Source: Crocodylus rhombifer (Eukaryota > Chordata > Crocodylia > Crocodylidae). From it: a stretch of DNA of 64,000 nt. Both the position numbers and the translations under genes were made by a program. The notes under the pieces were generated by a model. The model did not search any database. It saw nothing but the letters and a program-made list of their open reading frames with translations, and was not told the DNA's origin. The stretch's first letter is position 1. The number at the start of each line of letters is the position of its first letter. The stretch spans positions 2,069,799 to 2,133,798 of the forward strand of contig JAVSML010000029.1 in assembly GCA_038503035.1 (NCBI GenBank), read 5' to 3'. Of this stretch, positions 26,525 through 40,789 are shown in pieces.

Positions 26525-27365
26525 TTGTATACATTTAAGTTATAGTTCCTCCAAACCAGCAAATAGAGAGACCATGGTGACATTTGAGATGCCAGACTTT
26601 CTCATACAAATGGTATAGCCATCTCATAGTCTTCAGTTATACTTCTTTCCAGCACATGAAAAGTGTAATTCTTAGCAGGCTGTTGCAACAGGAGCTAAGA
26701 AAAGCAGGCACTGAAGTTCTAAGGGAGCCTCCACAATTTATGCACTATGGGCCCCCTTCAAACGTTGATTTAGTTGTGGGATAGGATCTGAAGAATTCTA
26801 TCCTAGATCCCATTGTGCATTTGCTAGTGCATGGGGATTGGGAACATGCTCTCTGATCCTGCACTTCAGGATGTTTAAAGGGCACTTGTACAGCATGGTA
26901 TTAGGGAGCTGGTCCCTGATGATAGATGGTCCACATACCTTCTAAACTTGCTAGAACCCAGTGACCCCCAGTTCTGAGACCTGGCTTCCTATTGCCAAGC
27001 TGCCTAGGCACTAGGAAATATAAGGGGGAGCCTGTGTGCAGCCTGACACCAATGAACCGATTTCTGCTGTGGAGCTTCCCACCTGGGGACAACCCAGCAC
27101 CATGGAGCGGCTCCCAAGCTCACACTCTTTGAGGACACTTTAAACTAGTGTATTCAAATTAAAGGCATGATACAAATTGGCCACAAAGATGTTTCACATT
27201 AAATGGGTAATATCATTGGTTAGTTAGCCATTTTTATCAAATTCCTTGAACATGTAGCATATTACAATTTTTGCATGACTAATATGTTAATTATGTGATG
27301 AATGTAACATCTGGGGGATGCGTTTTATGTGGCTGCTCTAACAGCAGATGGAAAACTGACAAACA

Positions 27366-27690
27366 GGGTACATCTACATGTTCATTAATGTACCTTTGCT
27401 ACTGCACATTAAGTTTAGTACCTCAAATACGAGGAACTACATAAAGGTGCATTAGCCCACCTTAAAGCACAGTAGCAAAGGCAGACGGTATTTTTGTGGC
27501 GCTTAATCCACAACAGACTAGCCCTCCAGAAAATGCTTCTTGGAACTTCTCGAGCTATTTCTGCAATAATCAGTAAGCCCAGTCAAATCAAAATCCTTAG
27601 TTTTTCTCAGGGAGAGGAGTAAGGCTCTCAGCTGCATGTTCTACCCTGCTGTGATGAAACTCAGCTCAGTGTTTGTGTATATGGGCCCAT
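27366..27690. repeat. MITE-like unit with GGGTACATCTACATG terminus
   Basis: The left end GGGTACATCTACATGTTCAT resembles the ends of the units at 33414 and 34038. A weak inverted counterpart (reverse complement GGGCCCATATACAC) lies near 27690. Class not assigned. Confidence 0.35.
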
Positions 27691-28124
27691 TTTCACTCTT
27701 GCTTCACAGGTGACAAGAAGTGGCTGCAGCTATCACAAGAAATCGAGCTTTACTTTCATCCATTCCTTCTTACACTTTCAGGTTGGACCCCATGCTGCTT
27801 AGCTGAGAAACTGTAGCCCACAATTTTTAGCCTCCTAGACTCTAGAGCAGTGGTAGGTAAGGTTTTTGACCAGAGTGCTGAAAAGACTGCTATGTCTACA
27901 TTGTAAGGTGCTGGAGTGCCAGCACACCAGAGAAACAAAACCAGGGCTGGGAGTACATGGCAGGCTACACTGCTAATTAATATAGTTAATAAACATAAGC
28001 ATTGCTTTTTCTTACAGTAAATACCAGGTTTTCTAAACATTCTAAACCTGGTGATCATGAATAAAATTTCGTATACTACCTTTGTTGTTGTGTATTTCTT
28101 TTTTGTTAAGCATGTTGAGATGAC

Positions 28125-28293
28125 GGGGGGGGGGGGGGAAGGAAGAGAGGAAGAAGAGAAAGAGAGGAGGAGAGAGAAAGAGGAGAAAGGAAAAAAAGAC
28201 AAAGAAGGGCAAGGAAAAAATGAGAAGAGAGAAAAGAGAGGAAGGAAAAAAGAGAAGAAAGAAGAGAAAAAAGAAAAGAGAGAAAAATATAGG
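28125..28293. repeat. Polypurine tract, G14 plus GA-rich
   Basis: 14 G followed by about 150 bases of almost pure A/G on the plus strand with only a few pyrimidines. Long open frames across it are low-complexity artefacts (Glu/Lys/Arg on one strand, Ser/Phe/Leu on the other). Such tracts can form triplex DNA. Confidence 0.95.
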
Positions 28294-28583
28294 AACTTAA
28301 CAGATTCACAGTGGAAGTGGGCTGTGCAGCAGCACCTTTTAATTTTGCAGGTTCCCCGGCGTGCTCCCTGCCACTGATTGGTGGAGGTGCTGTGCTTGCG
28401 GCTCATTCCCGATGGGCAGGCAGGCAAAAATTGCAGTTTTAAGCTTGGCACCTTTTTTGTCTTCCCATTGCTGGTTGTCTGAAGGGTCTTGGCATCCCTA
28501 CTGTTTGCTGCTGACCAGCAGAGAGGCAAAAACAGTGTCATGTTTAAAACTGTGGTTTTTGCTTCCCTGATGATGGTTCATGA
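28291..28583 (+). repeat. Left arm of large inverted repeat
   Basis: It reads TTCACAGTGGAAGTGGGCTG, then GCAGTTTTAAGCTTGGCACC, then GCAAAAACAGTGTCATGTTT. The same three blocks occur in reverse complement and reverse order in the right arm. Identity looks high in blocks, with small indels. Confidence 0.85.
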
Positions 28584-29160
28584 GAGAAACACCTGCAGTT
28601 ACTGGGGGGCGGGAGAGGGTTATTACATGATTTCATCCTAGTTTGGCAAGCAGCCCCAGCGTGGCAGTGCAGAGGCAGGGGAAGCTGTGGAGCTGGGCTC
28701 TATGGTGCACAGTGCAAGTCAGAGGGTGGAAGGGGCTGGGAGAGCAGGGGCAGCAGCAGTTGGCATGCACATGGCTCTGCCTGCCTCATTGCTCCTGAAG
28801 CGCCTAAGCTGCAATGCTGCATCTCCCAGCAGGCAGGCTGCCAGCTGCCCCAGCACTTCTGGCATGGAAGTCTAGCAGAGTTGATGCCAGAGGGGAGGGA
28901 TTGCTAGTGTGGCCAGTGGGCTCCAGAAAGGGAAGCAATCCCTTATTCCTCCCCTCCCTCCCCCACTGCCCTGCAACTCCCAGGGAGCACAACTTGCCCA
29001 TGAAGTGCAGGCTTCCACCCCCAGAAGGCTCCAGGTCTCCCCTGCCTGCCTGCACACAGGCTCCCCTGCTCCTCCCAGTTCCCCCTCATCCAGTGCCTGG
29101 GTCCCCCCTCTGAGTCCAGCCCACCCTGCTTACAGTCCACAGGACCTGTATCTTGTCCTT

Positions 29161-29432
29161 TGATTTATCAGGGAAGTGAAAACCGCAGTTTTAAACATGA
29201 CACTGTTTTTGCCTCTCCTTTGGTCAGCAGAGGGCCTTGGCCTGTCAGCAGCAGGGAGACAGAAAAGGTGCCAAGTTTAAAACTGCAGTTTTCTCCTCCC
29301 TGCCAATCAGGAGCAAGCTTGAAGTGCAGCCCTTCCACCAGTTGGTGGGGGGAGGTGGTGCAAGTGAACCTACCTACAAGATTAAAGGTGCTGCTGCACA
29401 GCCCACTTCCACTGTGAATTTGATAGGTCCCT
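29161..29432 (-). repeat. Right arm of large inverted repeat
   Basis: It reads AAACATGACACTGTTTTTGC, then GGTGCCAAGTTTAAAACTGC, then CAGCCCACTTCCACTGTGAA, the reverse complement of the left arm about 580 bp away. The GC-rich loop (28584-29160) has no recognised feature. Confidence 0.85.
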
Positions 29433-32042
29433 AGAGAAAGGGAAAGAGGAGGAAGATGAGGATGGGCTGCCAGAGCGTGACTGACCGTCCCCCCAGCAAT
29501 GCAGGCACACACATGGGCAGTATGGGCTTTGGATACATGGGGTGGTGGCCACCGCTGCTGCTGCTACTGGCTTTCCTTCCCTGTACCCCCTAGCATCCCC
29601 CAGCCAGCACCATGACAGGCACCAGTGGCAGGGTGAGGAATACACAGGCAGGGATGCAGTTCTCTGTTCTCTTGACCCTGCTCCCATGTCTGTGGTGGTG
29701 TTAAGTGCTTCACAAACTTAGCCGTGGACGCGGGGCTGGGGTCAGCGGAACGCAGGCCGTATCCCAGCCTGTGTTCTCTTCACACTGTGGCTGAGACCCG
29801 TGGCTGCTCTGGAGAGCCTGGAGCAGCAACTTAAATGTTTAATTTTTATTTTTTCCCTCAGCATGCTTCCTGGCATGCCAGGGGAAATGTCTGTGTGTGC
29901 CAGGGGCTGCATATCCCTTGCCTAGAGTTCAAGATCAAGGAGTAGGCTACTCCTTCCACCTTCCTGTCACAGAGCTGGAATTGCTGATCACCTGCCACTG
30001 AATTTTATCAGGAGGACATCAGTGGAGCTAAGACCAATATATCACTGATCAGCATACAGGACCCCACCTGAGGAGGATGACAGTGGGAAAATTAAGATAG
30101 CTAGAGCAGCAGGAATTAAATGGGGAGAAGGCTATGGAAAACCAGCAGGTCAGCAGCTCTCAAGGATCCTCATGATAAATAAATAAAAGATAGCCTCCAG
30201 AAATATTTGATCTTTGGCCTGTCATGATGAGCTCCCAGATGAGATGTACAGCTCCCAGACCTCGACAAGGGGGATGCAAAAGGGTAATAGGAATACAAAA
30301 GGAAAAGGTGAGAAATCTGAATGATCACTCCCCTGTTTCTGGGCTTCCTATTCCTATTGTGAATCTAGGTATGGCATAAACTGTTCAACCAGTAAAACAG
30401 ATTGTTGGCAGACAAGGATAGGAGATTCTTTAAAGTTAAGGCCAGCAGCTCAGTCCCTCAAAGTCAGGTTTCTTTTCAAGAAGGTGTTGGAGACTGTCAG
30501 TTGGTAGTTGCTTCACAGTAGTGAGATGCACCAAGAGAATCCCAGATGGGCTTCAGGATTTCAGTCTAACAGAAGTAAATCCAACGTAACTGAGAGCTTT
30601 CATCCACATAAAATGAGCCTCAGCCACTATCAAAAAAAACCCAGGTTTCAACTAGATTATCTCCTCCTGCTCAAGAAAGTGTTTTAATATATTAAACAGA
30701 CAGACAGTTCAAGGATTGAGCACAAAATCTCAGTGCCTGGGGAAAATTTAAGGACCGGTCTGGGACCAATGTTTCTTTATTTCTGGAGGCTGCAGATAAA
30801 CTGCAAATTATAGTGAGTCTCCTGGATCTTGGCTGACTTGACCCAGGTGCTCTCATAGTGTCTAATTTTCATGGCATTGAGAAATACTTTGAGTCTTCTA
30901 GCTTCAAATTCTGTTTCTAATAAAAGTGGTTCTATAGTGCTGCAGATAATGGGGCCTCATCTTATGAATAATAAGACAAAAGTAGAGTTTCAGGAAGTTG
31001 CATGCCTTCCTAGCAAGCAGCTATGTATGATTTTTCACTTGGCTAATGTCATGCTGAGGAGTTTGACTGACTTCAGGTTGAAGACGTCATCAGTTTTTCA
31101 TCTGACCTAGTAAATCAACTCTTTATTAATACATTTGTTCCAAAAATCTTACAGAAGGGGATGCTGTATTTTCTGGCTATTGGTAGGGTGCTATAACCTA
31201 GGTTAGGGCAATAGAATTCAAGCAGATATTCATTCTGCACCAAGGCTTTAAAGGTTACATGCATCCAAATCCTCACTGATGCAATAGAGAACAGGAAAAA
31301 GAAGGAAGCATCAGAATATTTTTAAAACTCTGGGCTGCCCACACATGCACCATGGAGCAAATAAATGTCTGCACAAATTCTTACCACCTTTGTCACAACT
31401 ACAGATTTTGGGCAATTTTTGGTACAAGGGGCATGGGCATCTGTTTGCTTGGCCTTTGTGCTGCTGTAACTTTTTTTATGGCAGCACAAAGGCAACAAAG
31501 GACAATGTCTGCTTTTACTATAAGATTGGTATTCTTAATTTACTAGAACCGTTTGTAATGTATTGAATAGCATCAGTTTAATTTTTTTATTTAGTACTGC
31601 TAAACCAAGTGTTCAGTAGAATACTGAGAGAGAGCTAGACTTTTTATAGGTGAAAACATGACACAGTGTCTTAGTTTTGTATCCCCATCTGCTGGTTGAG
31701 GAGAAATATAAGCCAGGCATTTTACTGGAATTGGAGAGGCCAGGAAAAGTAAAATAACCAGTAAATAGTTTCTTCCTTTTTGTCGTACATTTTGATGTCT
31801 GACAGTTGAGCTGTGCAGTACAACGCAGGCCTCTGCTTCCCATTAACAAAATATTAATACAAAGCTACTTTGGTATGTGGACAGACTTTTTTCTAGCACT
31901 GTTTCAAGTACTATTTCTGACGCAGTGATTTTTTTTTTTTCTCCCCCCAGCATTTACGTATCATGACCATATCACAATAGAAATGTTCAGTATTTTCCCC
32001 ACACCTGCCTTTCCCACTCCCGTTTACTCCTTTAAAAAAAGA

Positions 32043-32062
32043 GTTGGTTGGTTGGTTGGTTG
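32043..32062. repeat. (GGTT)n microsatellite
   Basis: About five GTTG units in tandem, in unique-looking intron. Confidence 0.85.
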
Positions 32063-32957
32063 GCACACTCCTAGACCTTCTTATATTTATCTGGGTTTGA
32101 GCGCATATTCTGGTTATGATCATTTCTCTTGCTTCCTATTTTATTTATTTTACACATTGTTGGGCTCCTCATGGCTGTTTTAGCACAAGGGAATATATTA
32201 CAATCCATTCCATATTGTATAAGGGTTTTCATTATCTTCTATTATGGGGAGACCATGATATCATTTTTAAATGACAGCCACTGGCTGTGGAGAAATATTA
32301 CATCTGTGCTACTGTAATTAGCATTAGTTTAGTGTTGGAAAAGAAAGTAGAAGACAGGTGACACAGATCTTTATACCAGATTAATTTCCCTGCCAGTTTG
32401 GTAAAATATTATCTCTGAAAGAATCAGGGGTAAAACTGGCAGAATTAATAATATTGGTTTATGCTTTGTGTGCTTTTACCTCAAGGAACTGCTTTCTTAA
32501 AGCCACCTGGCTATACCTACTTCCTGCCACCTAGTGATGAAGTACTGTAGTAGCACCTATTCTCCTGGAACAGCTACATAACTGTCAGTTCATAATATCT
32601 GAATATGAAGACACACATTTGGGGCCATTTCAAAAGGAAAGCAGCCATTATGTTCCAGTTGTGTGTGGACAAGCAGGAAACAATGCAAATGTTGCAAAAC
32701 CATTCTAACTAGCCCTGGATACATCTGTGTTAAAGTTGGAGTGATTTCACTACATTTGCAGCCTTCCCTACATGTCCACTCATAACAATTGGAATGTAAC
32801 AGCTGCCACCCTTTTGAAACCTTCCCTATTGGAAATGGTTTTCAGTGTATACGTGTCCTTACCCTCAGCATAATTTACATGTAAATTACAGTGAAGTATG
32901 TGACCATCTGTGCATGGCCATTGTCAACTGTCCACTAGCTTATACTAATACAAATGA

Positions 32958-33215
<258 letters not shown>

Positions 33216-33413
33216 TAATAAACATTATACCTCTTTATAACGCTTCTCATCTGGGAATTTTTGAAAACTTCAGCTATTAATTAAACTTAATAGGACTTTC
33301 ACGAGTTATTGTAGGTAAGTCTTATAGATAGGAGAATTGAGGCAAAGGGAAGCAAATTTAAATCGAGATAAAACTTGAGTCTGAAGTAAAAGCAAAGAGT
33401 TCTAACTCTCTCA

Positions 33414-33775
33414 GTGGGCACATCTACACATGCATATTAATGTGTGTGAATAAACTTCAGAGCTTATTGCTTCCAGGCACATGTCTTCGTGTGTGCCCGG
33501 GACCGCAGAACGTTGAGCTGAGTTGGAGCATCCCTGGCTGACGTGGGACCCAGGGGGTCAGCCTGTGAACCCAGGCCTGCTATTCCAGGCTCAAGTCGCT
33601 ACAGAGGGGCTGGCTGGGGCATGAGGGTGCTTCGGTGCAGGGCTAGCCAGCAGGCAGCCCTGTACTGAAGCACCCTTGTGGTCCAGCCCACCAGGGCAGC
33701 GTGTGCACGTGTGCTGCTGCAGAGTAAATTTTGTTTTCTCCAATCTAATAGGGGCACATGTGTAGATGCGTGATG
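33414..33775. mobile_element. MITE-like element, CATCTACACATG inverted ends
   Basis: The left end is GGGCACATCTACACATGCAT; the right end in reverse complement includes GCATCTACACATGTGCCCC. The inner parts are GC-rich. No clear target duplication could be fixed, so the superfamily is open. Confidence 0.5.
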
Positions 33776-34037
33776 CTCACCGTGCAGCTGATAAGTCAAC
33801 TGCACAGTAAACATCTTGTTGAGGTGACTTTTTTTCTACCCAGTGGACAAAGATCTTTCATCTAAGCTTTTCTCAACCTTTTAGGCAGAACTAGTCCTAC
33901 ACAAAAAAAAATCTGCATAAGAAACTGTTCCCCAAATAAAGCAAATACACTGCTTTCTAGCTTCCATAAGGCTTTTGCTTCAGTTTTTCATCTCTACTAT
34001 GGGAAAGCAGAAGACATTCTTGATGGAAAGAACACTT

Positions 34038-34463
34038 AGGACCCTGGCATATGTTCACTTAATGGCTCAGTGGGATCCCAACAACAGAGGCTTCTGCCAT
34101 GCTACAAATGCATAGCAGGAGGTGTGATTGGGGGATTAGGTATCGGGACTCAGTTGTGACAGTGATTGTGACCCCAGGCTTCGCCTGCACGAGCAGTTAG
34201 CAAGCTAGTCAGCTGATCTGCGCTCCCAGCCTCAGGGGCACATTGGGCTCACAGGCTCCAGGGCATTCTTGAGACTGGGACCAGCAGTCAGCTGATCAGG
34301 GCTCCCAGCCTCTAGAGAGCCTTGATCAGCTGATGCCTGGCCTCGTGTTCAATTTAAGGCACAATGGGAACCAGCCACAAAATTATCACACATTTTATAT
34401 AATAACTTTGTGGCCTGTTCCTTGTTTTATTGCACCTTTAATTGCATGAACATATGGCCGGGT
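34038..34463. mobile_element. MITE-like element, GGCATATGTTCA inverted ends
   Basis: The left end is GACCCTGGCATATGTTCAC; the right end in reverse complement is AACCCGGCCATATGTTCAT. The interior is partly GC-rich and has a further inner inverted pair (GCCACAAAATTA with TAACTTTGTGGC). Target duplication unclear. Confidence 0.5.
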
Positions 34464-34988
34464 TACTGCTAAGATGTACTTAATCACATCTTAAATGGAA
34501 TGTCTGCCAGGAGCCCGAAGTTTTTTTGTTTTTGTTTACTTTGTATGTTTGTTAAGGATGGTTGGGTTTCTTAAAATTATACTCTTATGATAAATGCTCC
34601 AGGACTTTAACTTTTTTATTATTATTATTTAGAAATGTATTTTGGCTCCCTTATCAATAACAAAAACCAGTTACAAATGAACGGCATGTTTCCTTATTAC
34701 CCAAATCCTTTGTTCCCTGTTTGAAAGAGCACTCAGAAGACTGGCTACCCAAAAGGCGGTGAAATCCCTAGTCCTGAAGTTGTTTGGACTTGTGTTTTGA
34801 GGGATGGTCAGTTGGTAAAGAGGGAACAGGGTCTTTACTTCCAGAAGCTTTGCTGTTAGCTGTTTATATTTTGAAACATAATTGATCATCCATCAAGAGT
34901 AACCAGTTACTTCAGGATATCAAATTTTGGGGCTGCTTTTCAAATGATTGCTTTTTAAATTGGTCATGTTTTAGTGTTTTTTGTCTAA

Positions 34989-35222
<234 letters not shown>

Positions 35223-35341
35223 TGAAGGGTGTATATCTCTCTCTTCCTTCCATTTTTATTTTGTTTATTTATTTTTCAACTTGATTATCTCCTTACCTGC
35301 TGTATTGCATGGCTTTTAGTGATAGATTGTTTGACATTTAA

Positions 35342-35680
<339 letters not shown>

Positions 35681-38600
35681 CTACTGTTGTTTGTCTGGAC
35701 TTTAATTGACTCTCACGTGCTACAGGCAAGAAAATGGAACAATTTTTGTGGTTTCATGGGAAAACACCTTTCCATTCTAAGTGATATTATTTGAACTATG
35801 TTACCTGCAAGTGCTCATCTTAAAAAAATAAGAAGCCACAATAAAAAAAATACATCTGAAATGTAAGAACTTTATTGAAAATCTATTTTTCAGCTGTTTT
35901 TTTAATGGGCAAGAAATAGAAGTGTGGCTGGGATACAAGTTAAGCAAACTAGAAAACATGAACACAACATAGTTTTTACGGACCAAGGAACTTGTATAAG
36001 CTTTAGTATAAAAGGTACATTTTCACCATACCTTTTTTGTATCACAACATATAGTACACTTTTGTTACCAAATAGTTTCTATTTTTTTTCTCTGAGCTTT
36101 TGCTCTGAAGTATATTCAGGTTCCAAGCCTGACCATGCTTGTATAATCTAATTACCATACTCTTCCAGTTTAAAAAAATATATATATTTTTGGTCTGTGG
36201 CTGGAACTGTTCCTTTTTTTAAACTGAAGTCTTGTGACTTTTTATGAACTGAAATTGTTTTTATTTCAGCAAGTAGAACCTTGTAAAGGCCAGCATATTT
36301 TTTTTTAAGATTATATGAAGTCTGTGCAAAAGCTTTAAAAAAAAATGCCTCTGCCTTGCCTGCAATACATGCAATGTATGTTAACTTTAGTGCTCTGTTT
36401 TCAGTCATTGTTAATAGTTATTTCTGTGTTTTCCTTTTTTAAAAATATGTATTTATAGTGATAATTCATGAGGTTCTAACATTACATGAGTTCAAAAAAT
36501 GTGGCATCTCAAACAATCATATTGATGATTGTTTGCGTCATAAGCATACATTGGTGTTTTGAAGGGTTATTTCTGGGTTCTTCCTCCTTCCCACCTCAAA
36601 GTCATAAAGCATCAGAAAGTGTTTCACTATCTGTTCAGGTTTTTTTCTAATCTTGTACATAAGTTGTATTAAGTGTAAGTTAAATGTTTTATTTTCTAAG
36701 TGGGATGTTCCCAGTTACTTCATTTGGCAGCATGTCTTCTGTCTTGTTGGCATGTATCTAAATATCATGAGAAGTATTTGCTACAAATGGGATTGGTAGG
36801 TAATGCCCTTCATCCTTGCACAGTCAGAATTGCAAAAAAGAAAAAAAGGTGGGGGGCGGGGTTCTTTAATACTATTCGGTGAATTAGGCCAGATATTAGT
36901 GTAATCCTTGTACTGAGAACATGCTTTCATCGTGAAGTGATCATACCATACTAGCTAGAAGTAAAATTTATTAATTAGAAAAAGGCAATTAGAAGATTAG
37001 AAAAGCACTGTAAAGATGTCAACTCCTCCCATCTGTATTTCTGTGGGGTTTTCTCTTTCCCTGCCAACAGCAAGTGCAATGCTAAAATCTTCCCTCCTTC
37101 ATAAATTCAATGCTCAGTTGCACTTTGACTTGTTGGTTTTTCTTTTATTCTGGACTTACCATTTTTATCCCTGTGTAAAACTGATTGCTTTGAACATATT
37201 TGAAAATCCATCTCAGCGGTGTTGCAGTCACCAAATAAAGACATAAGCCTGAGATACGGTCTAATGATAGTGCAACGTTTTCCTTAAAGAACAGAGCAAA
37301 AAAATGGGAGCTTTATAAGAGTGCAGCCTGTACCATCCCATAAAACAGGGGCTACAACTACTATGTAAATGAGTCTGAGGTTTCCTACCAGGTTTTCTTT
37401 TCTTTTGACAAAATTCATAGGTTTCTATTCACTACTTTTATAATACCCAATGTTAACACCAGCACCATTTTAAAGCATTGCTTCTCTTGCACCATATTTG
37501 TCTTCTCTGATGCTGTTTTACTCGTTTGCCTCAGCTGTTCCTTTGAACATTATTATTTTTTTGCGACTTTGAAGACTGAAGACAGTGTGGTTAAAGGAAG
37601 AAGTCATTTGTAAAACACGTTCAGTCAGTTGTTAAATCAGTGCCACTGTCCTAATATGTGCTTGTACTCTGCCACCAGCCTTCCTGTTCACTATTTTATA
37701 TTATGTAATCTATCCCTTATGACACTGTTACAAATGCTGATTCTTAAAACAAGCAAATACTGCCTCACCTCATCTCTTTTCAGTGACCAAGGGCAGAATC
37801 CATTGTGGCCTTATCTCTGTTTTAAACTGTTTACTGGCATTTACTTGCAAACCTGTTTACCTGTCTGTGTGATATTTAATTTTCTTTCAGTTGTGTTGGG
37901 GCAGAAATCATTTCACAACATTTTTGTTAGAAGTATAAGCATTTTACAGTACTGTTTAACTTATGGGCCACAAATTTTCTTCACCTATTCTGAGGATTAA
38001 CTTAAGTAATTAGTATTGGATTTACAATAATATTAAGGAACAAACCATTGCATACACAGCAAATAAAACCATAACAAGCCTTTTAACCTGCAAGGAATAT
38101 TTTTAAATAGCTTTTTGAACCTTGAGAGACATCTGCTTTTATATTCTTTATTTTAAAATGTTTTTTTACATGTAAATGCAATACTTTTATATTCAATTTC
38201 TTTCCTTGCAATAAGTTTGCGCAGTGGAGTATATACAATATTACTGGACTTCTAAAGAATCTTACAAACTTGACGTGTTTTGCCTATCTTTTGCCATTCT
38301 AGACACTACAAGCTAGTGGATGAAAAAAGACATTAAATTCCATTTCAGCAGTATCTAATCACATGCATTTTTTAGAAACTTGTTTTTTGTTGGCTTTTTT
38401 CTTCACTTGTGGCTATTTTGGTTCCAGTAAATACTCTGTAATACAGGAATTGTCTTCCAGATTTGTACTATTGTTAAGAAAGATGTTCACGTATAGTTAA
38501 GTTGTTTGATGTTAAGTTCAAGCAACTTACTTGCCTAAACTCTTTCCTGTGGGTGGCATTGTTACTTTTATTGGCACAGAGTTATTGATCCTTTCTCATG

Positions 38601-39645
38601 ATTTTAGCAATATCCCAAGGATGCTAAAAATTTTCAATTAAGCTACTTATCGGCGTTTTCAGTACAAAACTGTACAACTGTTCAAATCTAGCTGTTAAGT
38701 CTTGTCTTCTCTTATTTCTAAAAATATACATAGAATTTGAGTCTGTCTCCAGAATGTTTTTTTTAATAATTCCAACTAATATGATGAAAAGCAAATTAAA
38801 TTCTCATCTATAGCAATGCTTTCTTTATTTGGAACTATTTCAGAATTCAACACTAGTGTTATATTGAATTTCCTGCTGCTGACATTTTCCTAATTATTTA
38901 CATCTAACTGCTCCCCTACAGCTGTCTGTTTCTGTTAACAATATGCTTTATTTCACTTCTGTTTTCATTGCACAGACTCATAAGAGATTATAATGATTAC
39001 CTGAAAAGGCATGAACCTAAGTAAATGAAACCATGAATACCCCAAGCATAAAAAATTTCTTATACAAACCCAACAAGAGTGAAACAAATGAGCTACCCAC
39101 TTTAGACCAAATAACTCCATAGAGGTGTCCATTTTGAAACAAAATGCTCTTCAATTATTAACCATATTATTTACTTTCTCTTTCAAAAGCAGCTGTGTTT
39201 ATGAGTACTGAACAAATGTGTATACTTTCCTGTGCCAGACTTTTGACTTTGTTTTCAAGCACTGTACTGTGGGATTGAGTGGCAGCTTTGTTAGAAACAA
39301 TAATATATTAGGGTTAACCCTTTTAGGACTGAATATTTTCTCCCTTCATAAAATTGCAAAAAAACAAATCCAACTTTGTAAATGTTTACCTATTTTCAAT
39401 ACTGCATTGGTCCAGATGCAAGTGCATTTTTCTTTAGCTTTGCGGCACGTGTATCTATTCAGTCCGAAAAGGGTTACAATTTACAAACTGTGCACCTGTA
39501 AATTTTCCTAGCAATAAGGTAGAAAATTGAGCAAGTTTTTACAATAATTTTGTAGAAGAATAAATTGCTTGGTTCCATATTTCATCAAGAAAAACCTGCA
39601 ACATGGTCAGTTTTGAGGAATAAATAAAAGTGAAAATGTAAACCA
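35681..39645 (+). other. RBPJ: RBPJ 3'UTR (predicted)
   Basis: This AT-rich stretch shows no CR1, hAT or MITE sequence, unlike the DNA on either side. Possible poly(A) signals AATAAA lie at 35840, 37234, 38062 and, overlapping as a pair, at 39619-39628. The last pair is followed by a GT-rich stretch (about 39651-39685), the best cleavage context, so the long form probably ends near 39640-39650. A Pumilio-like TGTACATA lies at 36654-36661. The length of about 4 kb agrees with the long RBPJ 3'UTR I recall in mammals. The end is predicted from sequence only. Confidence 0.7.
39619..39628 (+). terminator. Distal poly(A) signal of RBPJ (overlapping AATAAA pair)
   Basis: Two overlapping AATAAA hexamers are followed 25-60 bases later by TG/GT-rich sequence, the classic vertebrate cleavage and polyadenylation arrangement. 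The single hexamers at 35840, 37234 and 38062 could serve shorter isoforms. Confidence 0.6.
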
Positions 39646-39774
39646 CGTAAAGGTGTTTTGTCAAGTGTACTCTCTGTGTATGTGCATATAATATTTGATT
39701 TCTATTTCTTACATAAGGCTGCAGTCAAGATAAAATGTCATGTTACTATTCATGTGACAAACTTTTACATCTGT

Positions 39775-39795
39775 ATGATGATGATGATGATGATA
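39775..39795. repeat. (ATG)n microsatellite
   Basis: About seven ATG units just beyond the predicted end of the RBPJ 3'UTR. Confidence 0.9.
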
Positions 39796-40789
39796 CTATT
39801 AGATAGTAATATGATTTTAATCACAATTGTTGTTGGTTTGCCATATTTTTGCTGACTTTTAATGTTATACAAGAAATCAGATTTTTAGCAGATGAACAGT
39901 GAGAGGTCATCTTGGAACCAGATCAACTGAAGACTCAAGCCCAGGAGTGGAAAAATCATCAGTAGTTATGAGGGCCTGCACACTGGACTCCACTTAAACT
40001 GGATATGGAATGTCCACACAAACACCTGGTTTCAAAATCTAAATCTGTTTCTCTATGGCTTGTATAATTGCTGAAGTTAGACAAGAGACTGTTCTTTTTT
40101 CCCCCAATGTAAAAAATGAACCGGTTCACTTTTTTTGATATTATTTATTAAATAAGGAAAAATGAACTGTGTTTAATTGTTTAAATTTAACAGTTACTGC
40201 TACAACTAGCTAACCTAGTTTGTTTGTCATCTTCACTACCTATGTGCTGTCTGGCTGAGTGTATGTTTGTTTTTTCTTCAAAAGTTGGTTAATAATTGGG
40301 TTCAATTTTCTCCCATGAAATTATCACAAGAAGCTTGTTTTTGTGTTGGACAGAATGCTGGTAAGTCTGCAGAAACAACTGAGTGAAATAATCTGTTTGG
40401 ATTGCAAACACAAATAGCCAATTACATTATGTATGTAAAGCTAAACAACTCTTTTTAATGTTACATTAAAAAATACAGCGGTTAGATGTGGTAGAAGATA
40501 CTAAGAATGGTAGGAGCAGCAAAGAAAAGACGCTCTGAGAGCAGAGAGATCATGAGAGGGATAGGAAAAAATCTAGTAACAGATGAGCAGAGTGATTTAT
40601 AAAGTCTGAACCAGAGTAGATTAATAGATAGCTTTAACTATAAGGAAGCAGTTATCAACCTATGCAAGATACATACACATAGATGTTATCCATGTAAAAG
40701 TGCAAGTTCAAGGTGTGTGCATCATGATCAAGACGAGACAAAAGGAAAACTGAATTCTTGGCTGGTCTTTGTAGAGTTTGAGTCCATCT

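Larger units (their letters stand above)
27848..29920. mobile_element. About 2.07-kb hAT-like element with internal inverted repeat
   Basis: The left end is CAGTGGTAGGTAAGG, with a GTGCCAGCACACC motif nearby. The right end in reverse complement is CAAGGGATATGCAGC, with the matching GGCACACACAG nearby. Flanks CTCTAGAG (27840-27847) and CCTAGAGT (29921-29928) share CTAGAG with a one-base offset. Inside are a poly(G)-led polypurine tract and two inverted arms of about 270-290 bp. No transposase is visible, so it is non-autonomous or composite. Confidence 0.55.

Noticed and set aside
27756..28541. 261-codon minus-strand open frame
   Set aside because: It runs through the polypurine tract and is mostly Ser/Phe/Leu low-complexity, a by-product of the repeat.
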